Assembly: GCF_019320115.1 (NCBI RefSeq)
Contig: NC_089598.1
Location: 80,496,059-80,560,058 of the forward strand
Length of the DNA stretch: 64,000 bases
Origin: Miscanthus floridulus
Taxonomy: Eukaryota; Streptophyta; Magnoliopsida; Poales; Poaceae
Direction of reading: 5' to 3'
Positions 8,905 to 20,207 of this stretch are shown piece after piece (within the stretch, counting starts at the first letter, position 1; the number at the start of each line of letters is the position of its first letter). A program made the position numbers and the translations under genes. The notes beneath the pieces were generated by a model. It was not told the DNA's origin, made no database searches, and worked only from the letters and a program-made list of their open reading frames with translations.

Positions 8905-10232
8905 CCGTGCCATAAGTTTGACTATATTTTGTAAAAAAAACGTGCAACATTTATATCTCCAAATAAATTTATTATAAAAATAGATTGAAAGACCTATCTA
9001 ATGATATTAATTAGAGTGAAATACACTGACGGCTCTTTAACTTGTCGACATGTGCCAGTCCGGTCCACGAACTTGCAAACGCGGAAAATGGACCCCTGAA
9101 CTTGTCAAGTTATTCATTGCAGGTCTATTTCCCATCCGGCGCGGCATCCAGGTGACGTGGCAGCACCAGCGTGGCGGACGAAGCACGTGAGCCGTACGTT
9201 TCAATGTAGGCCCCTCACGCCAGGGTCGCCCCTACCTCCCACTCCGCACAGGACGAACGCCGTCGCCGGCAACGCTTGGACCACGCCTGGCCGTGCCCTT
9301 CTCCCGCGTCCCCTGCACGACCGAGCATCCCGCGCGGACCCTTTCTACGCGCCGCAGCCCCTCGCCCCGAGCCGCTCGTCCCGCAGCGCCGAGTCAGAGA
9401 TCCGCCATTGTCGACATGGAGCCGAGCTCCTTGACCGGCCTTTCCTCTCCTCCCGCAGTCTCTCTCTCTCCATCTAAAATGGTGCCCAGAGTGTCATGTG
9501 AGCACTCCGCACTCACTCCGCTTTCTCCCCGTGCTCCCTCTCTCGCTCTACAGGCGCCGTCGCCGCCGTCGATATCCTCCTCTACCGCTTTCCAGCAGAC
9601 GCGAGCTTGTCGACGAGCTTCGAGGTGTGCTAAGGCACCCTCCAGTGCTTCCACGCTCTTCCTCTCCCTCTCTGTGCGTCACTCTGGCTCGCCGGAGCTG
9701 CGCCACCGCGACTGAGCTGCCTCGCCGCACGTACCGCCGCCTCCGGACGTCCTCCGCCGCGGGAATGTCCTAGGCGTTCGCCTTGTCGCGTTCTCCACCC
9801 ATGTGTAACCCGCACAGGCGCTAGCTCTCCATAGCGCCACCCCACCGAGCTCGCCGTTGCCGGCCATGGGCGCCGCCGCGTCTCGCGCCTCCCGGTCCAC
9901 CAAACAGTGTGGACGCAGCGCCACCCCGTCGCGTTCGGTATTGAAACGTGCGGCTCACGTGCTTCGTCTGCCACGCTGGCGCTGCCACGTCGCCTGGAGG
10001 CTGCGTCGGATGGAAAAATGGACATGCGGTGAACAACTTGACAAGTTCAGGGGCCCATTCTCCGCGTTTGCAAGTTCGTGGACCGGACTGACACAGGCCG
10101 ACAAGTTAAAGGGCCGCCAGTGTATTTCACTCTATTAATTATGTATAATAAATATTAAAATTTTTATATAAAATTAGTCAAAGTTATTTCTCAGGAAGCG
10201 AGAACGACAGATATTTTGGTGCGGAGGGAGTA
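8905..10232. mobile_element. Stowaway-like MITE split by a Mutator-like insertion
   Basis: The left part (about 8905-9013) and right part (10142-10232) together match the interior of the Stowaway at 1066-1318: TTTATATCTCCAAATAAATT, TAATGATATTAATT, then TTTTTATATAAAATTAG and AAGCGAGAACGACAGA. The right end GCGGAGGGAG followed by TA is a typical Stowaway terminus. The left terminus is degenerate. The Mutator-like element at 9014-10132 sits inside it, with duplicated target tattaatta taken from the MITE. Confidence 0.78.
9014..10132. mobile_element. Non-autonomous Mutator-like element, probable Pack-MULE
   Basis: The 1,119-bp element is bounded by an exact 9-bp target-site duplication, tattaatta (9005-9013 and 10133-10141). 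Terminal inverted repeats start GAGTGAAATACACTGACGGC and extend about 100 bp, including GTCCGGTCCACGAACTTGC on one side and its complement on the other. Similarity resumes further in, around the GTGGCAGC/GCTGCCAC and CACGTGAGCCGTAC/GTGCGGCTCACGTG pairs. The interior, about 9230-9930, is very GC-rich and holds several overlapping open frames, as expected for gene fragments captured by grass Pack-MULEs. I cannot name a source gene. No transposase is encoded. Confidence 0.88.
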
Positions 10233-10289
10233 TGCTGGTATCGATCACTGAGACGGCAAGGGGGGGCAAGAGGCGGAAGAAGGTCGAGA

Positions 10290-10388
10290 GCGGCAAGCAC
10301 AGCCAGGCTTTGTAGGAGTGGCGCTCGACACTCTGAAAGCAATTGTCACGACACAATCGATGCGATGCGCGCGGGGACCTTAAACAAA
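10290..10388 (-). repeat. Second, degraded copy of the membrane-protein gene core promoter
   Basis: This stretch matches about 7145-7230, including GGAGTGGCGCTC, AGCAATTGTCACGACAC and GCGCGGGGACCTTAAACAAA. The offset is 3,146 bp. The TATA position (10309-10314) reads TACAAA on the minus strand instead of TATAAA. The next short similarity, GGGCCATGACGGCGG and later GACCGGCCCTCGATTCCCACC (about 10773-10793), shows that the duplicated block ran further and was later interrupted near 10390-10460 and 10495-10770. No leader exon follows on the minus side. Confidence 0.8.
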
Positions 10389-11956
10389 GGCTATGTTCGC
10401 CTGAAAAGCCATAACTGAAAGTATTGTTTATTAATTTGTTATGAGAGAAAAACACTCATACGTACGTCGGGCCATGACGGCGGGTTGTCCTTTCAGGGTG
10501 GGTGGGGGCTTAAATCCCAACCCAGCACTTCTCCTTTTTTTTTTACTATTTTCTCTACCTTTCTCCACCCCCATGCCCCACGTGACCGGGCACTGCGCAC
10601 GCAAGGTCACCGGCTCTAGCGGCTTGATAGGCGGTTTTCTTAGCGGGTTTTCACCAGTGGTTTATTACCGGTTCACTTGCATACTGATCTTTGAGGCAGA
10701 CCGGACAGGCCAAGGCTCTGGTTCGGTTTTTTATCGGTTGACTGCAGATCCTGTGCAGTCCAAATAACTATGACCGGCCCTCGATTCCCACCGTCTTGAC
10801 AGCGGATGCAGCGCGTTCGTAGCGCGTTTCTTTGCTTCTGAATTCTGATCGAGCGACGAGAACGATCAATACCGAATTGCCCACACGTGACGCAATCGGT
10901 TGGAGGGATAAAATCCGTCGACTTGGTCGTCTACCGCCCATCGCCCGCACCGTGTCGCCAAACCAGGTGGCGCCCACGGTATATATCCCTGGTACCTGGA
11001 CGCGCAGGACGGCCTTCGGCAAATATCATTCCGCGGTGGCCTTGGCATCGGCAGCGAAGAGCGCGTTCCGAGCGTGTTTTGCATTGCGCCCGGCCGTCGC
11101 CCGTAGTCGCGAGCGAGGCGCGCGAAAGGAAAGCCACACACAGCAGGCAGCAGCCCAGCACGTACGTACGCCCGCGCTTGTGTTAAGTGAAGACGGACAC
11201 GCCGTGTTGCCGGCGAAACCTTGTGTGAACGGTGTGGTGTGGACACGCGAAAGCATCATCTAGCGGAAACGCACGTACAAGCCGGCGTGCCAGCCAAAGC
11301 ATGATGACGTGACGAGTTACTTGCTTTCTTATAAGCAGAGATTTAATCTCGTTTAAAAAAAGCTGCGGGTAATTTCGACAGGGGAGTTGCTTCAAAACTC
11401 TTTATGATTTTGTTGCACTCATCAAAAGCTTTTTTTTCTTTTTAGTAGTAGCTTTAGAGTAAGGCAAGACTATCTCGGAGAGCTTTACTTCTTGGAAGAA
11501 GCGACATTTGGATATGAATACAGATATGAGTTCTTCTAAAGTCATGCTCTCATATTATAATTATAGTCATACTTATGAACTAGAGTATAGTTATTGTGTC
11601 GTAATCTTGATATATGAACTAGTGTATAGCTTGTGTGTCATGAAAGTAGCACACTTAACTTTACGCTTAACTATTCATATAATTTATATAATTGGAATTA
11701 GAGCTAAGTTGAGGTGGCGGTTCATCATGTCGTCAGGTGTGCCCAAAATTTTTACCTGTCCATCCGTAGGGTCGAGGACTCGAGGGATTTGTGTAGTTTC
11801 TGTATACGTAAGCGTGGTGCTTGAGTATGGAGAGACAGGTGAATGCATTATCACTTTCCACGGTTCAGGGGTAGGCGGCAAATGGTGACAACCATGTTTG
11901 TTCCTTGTAATCCCTCATGTTTCACTGGGGTGTAAGAGTCTAAATTGTCACATGAG
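10389..11956. other. Duplicated upstream flank with MITE remnants, no gene supported
   Basis: A hAT-MITE fragment lies at about 10390-10460 (ATGTTCGCCTGAAAAGCC and the GAGAGAAAAACACT phrase). An unassigned insertion of about 275 bp follows to 10770. The GC-rich stretch 10790-11270 gives overlapping open frames in all directions with no domain. From 11300 to 11956 the DNA becomes AT-rich and nothing is recognisable. Confidence 0.45.
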
Positions 11957-12083
11957 GGCCCTATTCGGCTTACCAAGATGCCGGCTTGTTCGGCTTCTTT
12001 TTTCAGCCGGAACAATGTTTTTCTCTCATAATAATTCAGCCAGAACAGTGTTTTCAGCCAGTTTTAGCAAGCCGAACGGGGCC
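11957..12083. mobile_element. 127-bp MITE with GGCC ends
   Basis: It starts GGCCCTATTCGGCTTACC and ends GCAAGCCGAACGGGGCC, an imperfect inverted repeat. A 3-bp direct repeat, gag, flanks it at 11954-11956 and 12084-12086. The interior carries CAATGTTTTTCTCTCATAATAA, linking it to the short hAT-like MITEs at 897 and 8785. Superfamily assignment is uncertain. Confidence 0.65.
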
Positions 12084-12267
12084 GAGGTTGCTGGCAGACC
12101 AGTATTCGGTGGCCTCCCGACCTGCTTCACACTTAGCTCTAAAACTAATTATGTAATTTGTATGATCATTAACTAATATTTGTATGACTATACTAGACCA
12201 ATGCCTGCTCGTTTTAGGATTATTCTTTTATTCTTTTTCTTTATTTTATCTTTTGAGGAAAGCCAAG

Positions 12268-13582
12268 TGTCGGTGTTTCGAACCGAGGGGTCCTCAACCA
12301 ACTAGTAAATTTGTACTGCGTGTTTCCAATCCCGGATGATGATGCAAAGAGACAAAAGGCTTATACTGGTTCAGGCGATCGGTGCCCTACATCCCGTCTG
12401 AGAGATCGATCTTGTATTCCTTACACCGAGGTGCTTGTAGTATGGGGTTACAAGCTGGGTGAGAGAGAGAGCTAGTCCTAGGTCTCGGCACGGGGTGATG
12501 CCGGGCTGCTTGAGACGTTGCTCTCAGACAGCGGGTGAGTATGCGTGTTACAGGGTGTTGTTTTTGTGTGTGCCTGTGTTCCTCTCCTAGAAACGGCCCA
12601 AATCCTTTCCTTTTATAGTTGAAGGGAGGACTAGGGTAGTACGTGTGCTAACTATACGGCGTCGTGCGAACGGAGGCGGCGTGTCCGAGCTCTGTAGCCT
12701 GTTCCTGTGGCGGCATGGTCGTTGGAGTGGTCCGTCCTTGAAGCGCTGGGGCGACGTGCTGGTCACATCCGATCCTGTGCGTCATGGGAGCTCTAGGGCT
12801 ACCTCGAAGCGGGCGCGGCGGTCAGCGTGCGGGTCGCTGTGGGTTGACTACGTGCGAGGCCGAGGCTCGGTTGGTGCCGAGGCCGAACCATGGTGGGGGT
12901 CTCGGCAGACGTGAATCTCGAGATGGCCGAGGCCCTGATGTAGGGTGCCGAGGCTCGGAGGGAGCGGTCGGTCTGGTACGCTGGTTCGGAGGCGATGATG
13001 ACCCGGGCCAGACCTCCCATGCCGCGTTGTCTTCGGGGCAGGTGTTACGGGGCACAGCGTAGCGCCGGCGCTGATCGTGGGCACAGCGCCGGAACACAGT
13101 GGCCGGTAATCCCCGCCGTGCCTTGTCTTAGCCGGTATGGTGTTGATGCGACTCCTTGTCCCATCGGCCACTCCGCGGTGTCGAGCCGTCGTCTGGCTGA
13201 GATTGCGGGAGTGGTTGACGCGTTAATAGGACGTGACAGGCTGTCGGGAAGACTGGCCGAGGCGGGAGCGATTGGTTATTGACAAGCCAGCCTCGGGCGA
13301 TATGGAGAATAGCTGTCTTATTCGAGGCTGTACGCACGGGGCCTTGGGCGAGACGGAAATTGGGCTCCTTGCCGAGGCCTCTCGTGAGAGGTCTCGCGCG
13401 AGGCGGAGATTTCGTCAGGGTGTCGAGACCTCCCGTGCGAGGCCTCAGGCGAGGCGGAGAGCCGGTGGGCTCGGACGGGGCTAATGGTGAACCCATGGCT
13501 TACCTTCTGGCTTCGTTGTTGATGAGATTTAAGTGACTCTTTTGGTGTACGCTCGGGGTACCCCGTTTTATGGTACCCGACA
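12268..13582 (-). repeat. 3' LTR of TAT copy 1
   Basis: Read on the minus strand it begins TGTCGGGTACCATAAAACG and ends AACACCGACA. A TATA box (CTATAAAAGG on the minus strand) lies at about 12611-12620. It pairs with 24672-25986 over its full length. By eye the first 240 bases differ at about eleven positions, so divergence is a few percent. A purine-rich tract next to its inner end (13583-13605, minus CTAAGGCTCGAGGGCTAC) fits the polypurine tract. Confidence 0.93.
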
Positions 13583-13849
13583 GTAGCCCTCGAGCCTTAG
13601 GGGGAGTGCGTGCACTCTCCCTGAGGGTTTGTCGAGACTTGGCTTGCAGCCGCTCCTGTAGGGATTGTGTTTTTTGTACTTCGAGGCCTCAGTGGGTGCG
13701 CGCGAGCGCACCCGCCGGGTGTAGCCCCAGAGGCCCTGGGGGAGTGGATTCATTCCCCCAGGGTCTTTTTTCTCACTTTGAGCGAGAGATTTTGCATTTG
13801 CCGAGCCCACAAGTGCGAGTTCGGGTCGCGGGGTTTTAGGCAAGGTCGC

Positions 13850-15352
13850 AGGAAGAGTCCTCGAGCCTCTGCATGGAGCGAGAGGGCGATCGGGAGCTCC
13901 ACTGACTTTTGGTATGACCCTCGCGTTTCCTTTTCGCTTGGAAGGAGGGGTGGGATATGCCAGGCTACCCTCGGTGGGCGCGAGCGGTGACATTCCCGGT
14001 GAGCTGTTATCGGGTAGTCCGAGTGGAGGCCCGAGCCCCGTTCGCTAAGGGTCGGCTAGTGGTTCGGAGACGCACTCCAAGGGTACCGGAGTGTTTCTCT
14101 AGTGGGTGCCGGGGCCGTTCGCTGGGCCCCAGTGGCTCGTTGCCTCCCTACGGTGGGATCCCATTCGGAGACCTCCCTGCCGGTCTCGGACACGACTTGG
14201 GGCGTCCTGAGCGATCGTTCGCTCGGGCCTTGGCCATACTTGGGCTTGCCCATAGTCGTCCCTGACTCTGTTGCCCTAGGGCGGCTGTCGAAACCCTAGG
14301 GGCCTAGCCTTCGAACCCCTGGACCGTAACGGGCTCGTTGCCCTTTATCGTGTTTTTAACGAAATTCCAGCGCGGGCTTTGGTCGTTTGTCTTTGTCTTG
14401 GGTGTAGGAGAAGCCCCCGAGCCTCCGCGCAGAGCGAGAGGGCGGTCAGGGGTCCTCCTGACTTTTTTGTTCGACCCTCACATATCCTTTTCGTTCGGAC
14501 GGAGGGTTTGTTTGCCGAGCCTATTCGGGTGCGAGCCTGGGTCGCTGGGTCTCGGCAAGGTTGCAGGAAGAACCCCCTAGCCTCCGCATTGAACGAGAGG
14601 GCCATCAGGAGTTCCCCTGGCTTTTTGTACGCCCCTCGCGCATGAGGGTTTGTTTGCCGAGGCCCCCTTGGGTGCGAGCCTGGGTCGCGGGGTCTCGGCA
14701 TATCTGCAGGAAGAGCCCCCTAGCCTCTGCACGGAGCGAGAGGGCCGTCAGGAGCTCCCCTGTCTTTTTGTACGACCCTCATGCTTCCTTTTCGCTCGGA
14801 AGGAGGGTTTGTTTTGCTGAGCCCCCTCGAGTGCGAGCCGGGGTCGCTGGGTCTCGGCAAGGATGCAAGAAGAGCCCCTTAGCCTCTGCACAGAGCAAGA
14901 AGGCCGTCAGGGGTTCCCCTGGCTTTTTGTACGACCCTCACGCTTTATTTTCGCTCGGAAGGAGGGGTGGAATGTGCCATGCTACCCTCGGTGGGTACGA
15001 GCGGTGGCACTTCCGGTGAGTTGTTATCGGGTAGTCCGAGTGGAGGCCCATACCCCGTTCGTTAGGGGTTGGCTAGCGGTCCAGAGACGCACTCCAAGAG
15101 TACCAGAGGGTTTCTCTAGTGGGTGCCGGGGCCGTTCGCTGGGCCCCGGTGGCTCGATGCCTCCCTACGGTGGGATCCCATTCAGAGACCTCCCTGCCGG
15201 TCTCGGACACAACTTTGGGCGTCCCAAGCATTTCGCTTGCTTGGGTCTCGGCCCCGTATGGGCTCGCCCATGGTCGTCCCTGACTCTGTTGCCCTAGGGC
15301 GGCTGTCGAAACCCCTAGGGGCCCAGCCTTCGAACCCCTGGACCGTAATAGG
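13850..15352. repeat. Nested tandem repeats in the TAT copy 1 spacer
   Basis: A unit of about 159 bp, recognisable by GCCTC...GAGCGAGAGGGC and GACCCTC...TCGGAAGGAGGG, starts at 13865, 14421, 14580, 14723 and 14882. The 14580-14723 unit is 16 bp shorter. A larger unit of about 485 bp (13850-14335) recurs 1,017 bp later (14868-15352), including CTCCCTACGGTGGGATCCCA and CCTGACTCTGTTGCCCTAGG. The repeats fill the region between the 3' LTR and the antisense gene's promoter. Long open frames in them come from the repeat, not from selection as protein. Confidence 0.85.
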
Positions 15353-15640
15353 CTCAGCGCCTGGTTCCTTCATCTGAAAGGAATAGGGCGGGGGGAATAT
15401 CTTCCCCATCGGCTCGGCAACGGCTGGCACGCCTTTTGAGGCAGTTTTCTGGGGAGATGGAACGTCGCCTGCTGCCGCAGCGGTCGGGCGCGACGTGGTG
15501 TCAGCGGATGGGACGTAACTGTTCCCACAATTAATGAGAAAAAGGTGGGCACGTGGGCGGTAAAATCGGATCGAGGTTAACCGCGCCGGATTTGGGGGAA
15601 ACTTCCCCGATTTCATCGCCCGTCCGTTTCACCTTTACCC

Positions 15641-15650
15641 TGCATAAATA
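15641..15650 (+). promoter_or_regulatory. Candidate TATA box of the antisense gene in TAT copy 1
   Basis: The sequence TGCATAAATACGC lies about 170 bp before the ATG at 15817. It would start transcription near 15675 on the plus strand, opposite to the retrotransposon. The identification rests on position and sequence only. Confidence 0.4.
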
Positions 15651-15816
15651 CGCAACAAGCCTCGCCCCTCCTCACCTTACCTTGCCTGCGTTAGTTCTGC
15701 CCCCATCGAGCCGTCGCTAGAGCAGCGGACGCCGGGAAGAAGGAGGGAGAAAGGCGAGCCAGGGAGAGAGAGAGAGAGACAAACTCACCACCGCATTCGA
15801 ACCCTCCACCGCACTC

Positions 15817-18800
15817 ATGGCCAGCGACATCGTTGTCATCGAGGCGGACCCTTGGGATCCGTCTGACATTACCGTGGAGATGCTTCAGTCGCTCGTCGAC
15901 GGCGGACTCCTTCATTCGGTGACGGACCCCAACAGGCCGGAGTGGATCGCTCCGTCGGGCGAGCCGGAGCCGAGGCCTCACGATGGCTACGTCATGAGCT
16001 TCGTCTCCTTTCACTAGCGCGGCCTCGGCGTTCCGGCGGATCGGTCCATGCGGGCGCTCCCGCACTACTATGGCATGGAGCTCCACAACTTCAACCCCAA
16101 CTCCATCGCGTAGGCGGCCATCTTCGTCGCTGTCTGCGAGGGGTACTTGGGGATTGCTCCCCATTGGGAGTTGTGGCTCCATCTCTTCCGGGCGGGGCAC
16201 ACCACTAAGCCGACGGGCATGTTGGGCACGAGGAAAGCGGTGAGGGCCGGCGGTTGCACTCTCCAAGTGCGTCAGGACTGCTAGCACCTCTACATCCCAG
16301 CCCAGCTCGCGTCATCCAATCGTCGATGGTACATGAGCTGGTTCTATCTTCGCAACGATGATGGAGGACTTCCCCCCTACACTGGGCGGATTATGGGGAG
16401 CTGCCCAGAGAGGTGGAAGTACAGCGTCTCAAGGGAGGATCAGCCCAAGCTGCAGCCGCTTCTGGAGGGGCTGGAGAGGCTACGGAGCCGTGGCCTTACT
16501 GCGGCCGTGGTCGTGGCTGCCTTCCACCGCCGAAGGGTGCTGCCGCTGATGGCTCAGCGGCGGCGCCTGTTCGAGATGAGGCCGGGTGAACCAAATGAGG
16601 GCATCCGGATGTCCTCCTCCGCCCTTTTCGATGAGGAAATTCTTCGCCGGGTGGGGGAGATGGTGGAGGCAAAGCTGAGGGGCGGCAACCTGACCCCCAT
16701 CGCGATGCGCCCGTCGTGGGGGTTCCTCTCACTGGTAAGTCACGCGCCGCTGCGGCCCCCGAGCCTTCTTCGTTTCTCCCTACTTCTCGTTCTCTTATGC
16801 GTGTTCGTCGTTCCTGCAGGGGATGAGGGACGTGCGCGCCTCTCCGCCGCCCGTTCCTGAGGATGTGAGGCGGCGGGCGATCAACCGGGCGCATGTTGAG
16901 GCGCAGAAAAAGCAGAAGGATGCCAAGGCGGCGAAGCGTACGAAGAAGATCCTCGCGCGTGAGGAACTGGACAAGCGCCGCCACCAGCAAATGAAGGATG
17001 GCCTCCCGTTGGAGGAGTCCCCGTCGCCGTCGGTATCGATGAATGCCTCGGACGGGGATGACGAGGGTGAGATGGGGCGGGGTCCCCTGGACCATCTCCC
17101 TGATGTCGGGGAGACGGTGCCCGGGGCGTCGGCAGTCGCCCGCCCTGGGGTCGAGGCCGACACGCCCGAGGTGCGGGCGCTGGGCAAGCGTGCCGTCAGC
17201 CCGATGGGCGTGACGGCAGCGGCGGAGCAGGCGGCGGTGGGTGCAACACCACCGCCCCCGCAGAGGATCGAGGGAGCGCCGGGGCCCATCGGGGACCGGC
17301 CGGCGCCGGTGGATGCGGAGGCCGCGCCCCTGCCGCCGCCGCCGCCCTTGCAGATGAGTGTTGCAGTGCCGAAGCGGTTGCAGCCTCGCTCATGGTAAGC
17401 GCATTTTTGGGTAGAGCCGCAGTGTTTTCCGTTCGCTCTTTGGTCTCGTGCTGACCCTGTAGGTGATTTTTCCTTAGTCGGAAGCGACCTGCGGAGGAGC
17501 TTTCCTTGGCGCCCCTCAAGGCACTCAAGGTGAGCCCCGGCTCCTCCGCCCACTGGGTGGCGGAGGCGCAAGCTGCCATACAACGCGGTGCGGCATCGGC
17601 GAGGGCCGACCCGAAGGAGCCGGCCACCCAAGGAGGGGCTGCCGAGGCGACCTCGACTCAGACGGGGGAGGGAGCGCTTCCGCCCCACGAGGGCGAGGCT
17701 CATGAGTCGGATGGGGCTGAGGTGCCCTTAGTTGCCGAGGCCACCGAGGTCGAGGCCCTCGGGGTCTCTGAGGTTGAGGTGACGGAGGCCTAGGCGCCCA
17801 AGACCGCCGAGGCCGCAGCGGTGGGGGTCGGTGTTTCTGCGACTACCGAGGCCACGATGGCGGAGGCCGGAGCCCCCGAGACCGTCGAGGCCATGGTTGC
17901 GGAGGCCGGAGCCCCCGAGATCACCGAGGCCGATGTGATGGCGGCGAGGCCGTCTGCCCAGGAGATGGAGATGAAGGTGGCGGAGGCCTTGGTGGCGCCC
18001 TTGGTTCAGGGCCCGCCGTTGTTACGGGAGAGCGCCCGAGAGGCGGAGGTCCATCCGATCTCCTCCAACGATACCTCCCGGGAGCGGGAAGTGGTCGACG
18101 CCGAGGAGACCGGCGCCGTGGAACAGCCGGTTCCGACCCTGGGCGAGGGAAGCTCGGCCCTCGTGCGGGTGCGACCCGAGCCTCGCGGGTGGGATCACCC
18201 GCGTGTACTGTGGCGGATCCGGGACGACCCTGAGGGGGAGCCTCTGTTCGCCCTCGAGGACGCAGCCGAGGGCGGGCGCTGGGACACCTTCAAGCAATAC
18301 CGCCAGCTGGCGGAGCGGTCACTACGGACGGCGCTGTCCATGGTGGCCGACGAACTGCCCAGAGTCACCCAGGTTCGCGCTTTCTTTTCTCGTGTGATGT
18401 TGTCTTTTTCTGAGTTTTGTTGCAGTGAATGACCCCTGTTCTGCTTCCCCAGGAGCTTGAGACTCGGTCCCTTGGGAAGTCGGTCTTTCTCCGGTGGGAG
18501 AGGGACGTCTGGGACCAGCTCCAGCGGCAAAAGGTTTTGCTTGCGGGTGCCAACGAGCTTCTGGCGGCGCGGAGCATGGAGGTGGAGGACCTTCGGCTTC
18601 GTTGTGCCGATGCGAAGGTCGAGGTGGTCATGGCCTAGGAGCAGGTCGCTCCTCTGGCGGTGCGGGTCAAGGAGTTGGAGGAGGAGCTTACCCGCGTCGC
18701 CGGTGATCGGGATGCCTTCAGGTCCTGGGCTGAAGAAGCGACGGCCTCGGGCAAGGCCCTTGCTGGGCAGCTGGGGGCGGAGCAGAGTGCGCACCAGCTG

Positions 18801-19631
18801 ATGAAAGGCGCCTTGGATGAGGCCCTTACGGTGGTTGAGGCCTCCCGGACCGAGGCTGTGGTCTGGAGGGGAAAGGCCGAGGGTGAGTACTGTCCCCTTC
18901 GTTTTCTTCGTTTTTCTTGTGTTCGCCTCCTAACTCCCTGGTGTGATGTAGAGCTAGGGAGAGAGGCTTCCAGGGCTACCGAGGCTTCTCGGGTCGAGGC
19001 CCAGCGCCTGAAGGAAAAGGTCGAGGCTTCCCTGGCCGAGGCCCAACGCTAGGGGGAGAAAGCCGAGGCCTCTCGGGTCGAGGCCCGACGCTGGGAGCAG
19101 AAGGCCAGGGGTGAGTTCCGCAGGCTTCCGTCTTTTTTTTGGCTCATTTTTCTTCGCACTCAATCTCACTCCGTTTCCCTAGGCGCAGGGTTGGAGGCAG
19201 AGGTCACCCGGGTAGCCGAGGCTTCTGTTGCGGTGCAGGCGGTGCTCAAGACCAAGATTGGGGAGCACGAGATGCTGAAAAGTGCCGCCCGTACCGCCTG
19301 TGAGGCCTTGGAGGTCGAGGGGGTTCAGTCAGGCAGCTCCCTTGGGAGCTGTTTGATTGCGCTGAGCGGCCAAATGCGCGAGCGGCTCCGAGGAGCGCTG
19401 CACACGGGTGTCAAGCGCGCGTTGGCTGTCATCGCCTCTCACTACATCGGCGTTGACCTCCCGGCCATCAGTGATGGCTATGTCCTGCCTGATGATGACG
19501 AGGAGGCCGACGCGGCGGTCACAAACCTGATGGAGGCGGCGGAAGGCCCTGGCACGGCGCTGGCAACGCTGTTTGAAGAGGAGGTGGTCCCTCCCCTGCC
19601 GTCTGCCGATGTTGGAGGCCCTGAGCCTTGA
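15817..19631 (+). pseudogene. Six-exon antisense gene of a TAT retrotransposon (gypsy-associated, transposase_28-like)
   Basis: Exons 15817-16734, 16820-17394, 17478-18372, 18453-18882, 18952-19110 and 19183-19631 join with five GT-AG introns of 69-85 bp and keep one frame over about 1,141 codons. The N-terminal part (MASDIVVIEADPWDPSD..., then PHYYGMELHNFNPNS and LFRAGHTTKPTG) resembles the plant putative gypsy-type transposon domain (Transposase_28, PF04195). Exon 2 is Lys/Arg-rich with a coiled tendency. Exon 3 is Glu/Ala-rich low complexity. Exons 4-6 form a coiled coil with EASRVEAQRLKEK-type heptads. Six in-frame TAG codons (16015, 16111, 16282, 17791, 18636, 19050) break it, with no frameshift seen. 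Antisense ORFs of this kind are known in TAT elements, and their function is unclear. Confidence 0.8.
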
Positions 19632-20207
19632 GCTGGGCCCAAGAGGCCATGTAAAATAGAGTAGGAATTAACTTTGTTTCTTAACGCTTGTGGCCGTCAA
19701 GGCCTCTTTTTAAAGTACTCGTGTTTCTTAGTTGTTTTTCTTGTATTTCCGAGCCTCTGCCCCCTGTTATCTCTGATCAGATTTCTTTTGCAAAAAACCT
19801 CCTTGGAGCTTAAGCCGTCCCTTGGGCGAGAGGTGGTGAGGGAGTATCGTAGCCCGGAGGCATAGGCCGTCTCACAACTCTACCAGCCTCCTGCTTAGGA
19901 AACAGACTTTTCGGTTCGTGGGTTTTTTTACAACTGATTCGTCAGAGCGTGCTAGAGAGACTTGGCGTAGGAATTTTTTCGAAAAACGACTGAAGAATGG
20001 TGCGTGGGACTTAGGGGGAGTCCCATCTAGCCCCCGAGGGGGGCTTGGTTCTGCAGAGGCAGAGCCGAGTCTCCCTTACAGTGTTATCGTATTGCCGAGA
20101 CCCACGATGGGCTCGGGGGGGGGGGGGGGGTTTCTCGAAAAATTAGAACAACTAAAGAACGCTTCTTAATTGTATTCCGAGAAACAATATATACAATGCT
20201 TGGAAAT
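19632..20207. other. Junction between antisense gene and integrase, no gene
   Basis: This internal spacer holds the 3' flanks of two converging units: the plus-strand antisense gene ends at 19631 and the minus-strand pol ends at 20208. A run of about 15 G lies near 20116-20130. Nothing else is recognisable. Confidence 0.5.

Noticed and set aside
13128..15297. Series of 100-150-codon open frames
   Set aside because: They lie in the LTR and in the 159-bp tandem repeats of the retrotransposon; the same peptide recurs because the DNA unit recurs.
15817..19631. Amber-codon recoding (readthrough at six TAG codons)
   Set aside because: All stops being TAG is striking, but CAG-to-TAG deamination in methylated plant DNA explains it more simply, and no readthrough signal or amber-decoding tRNA is visible.
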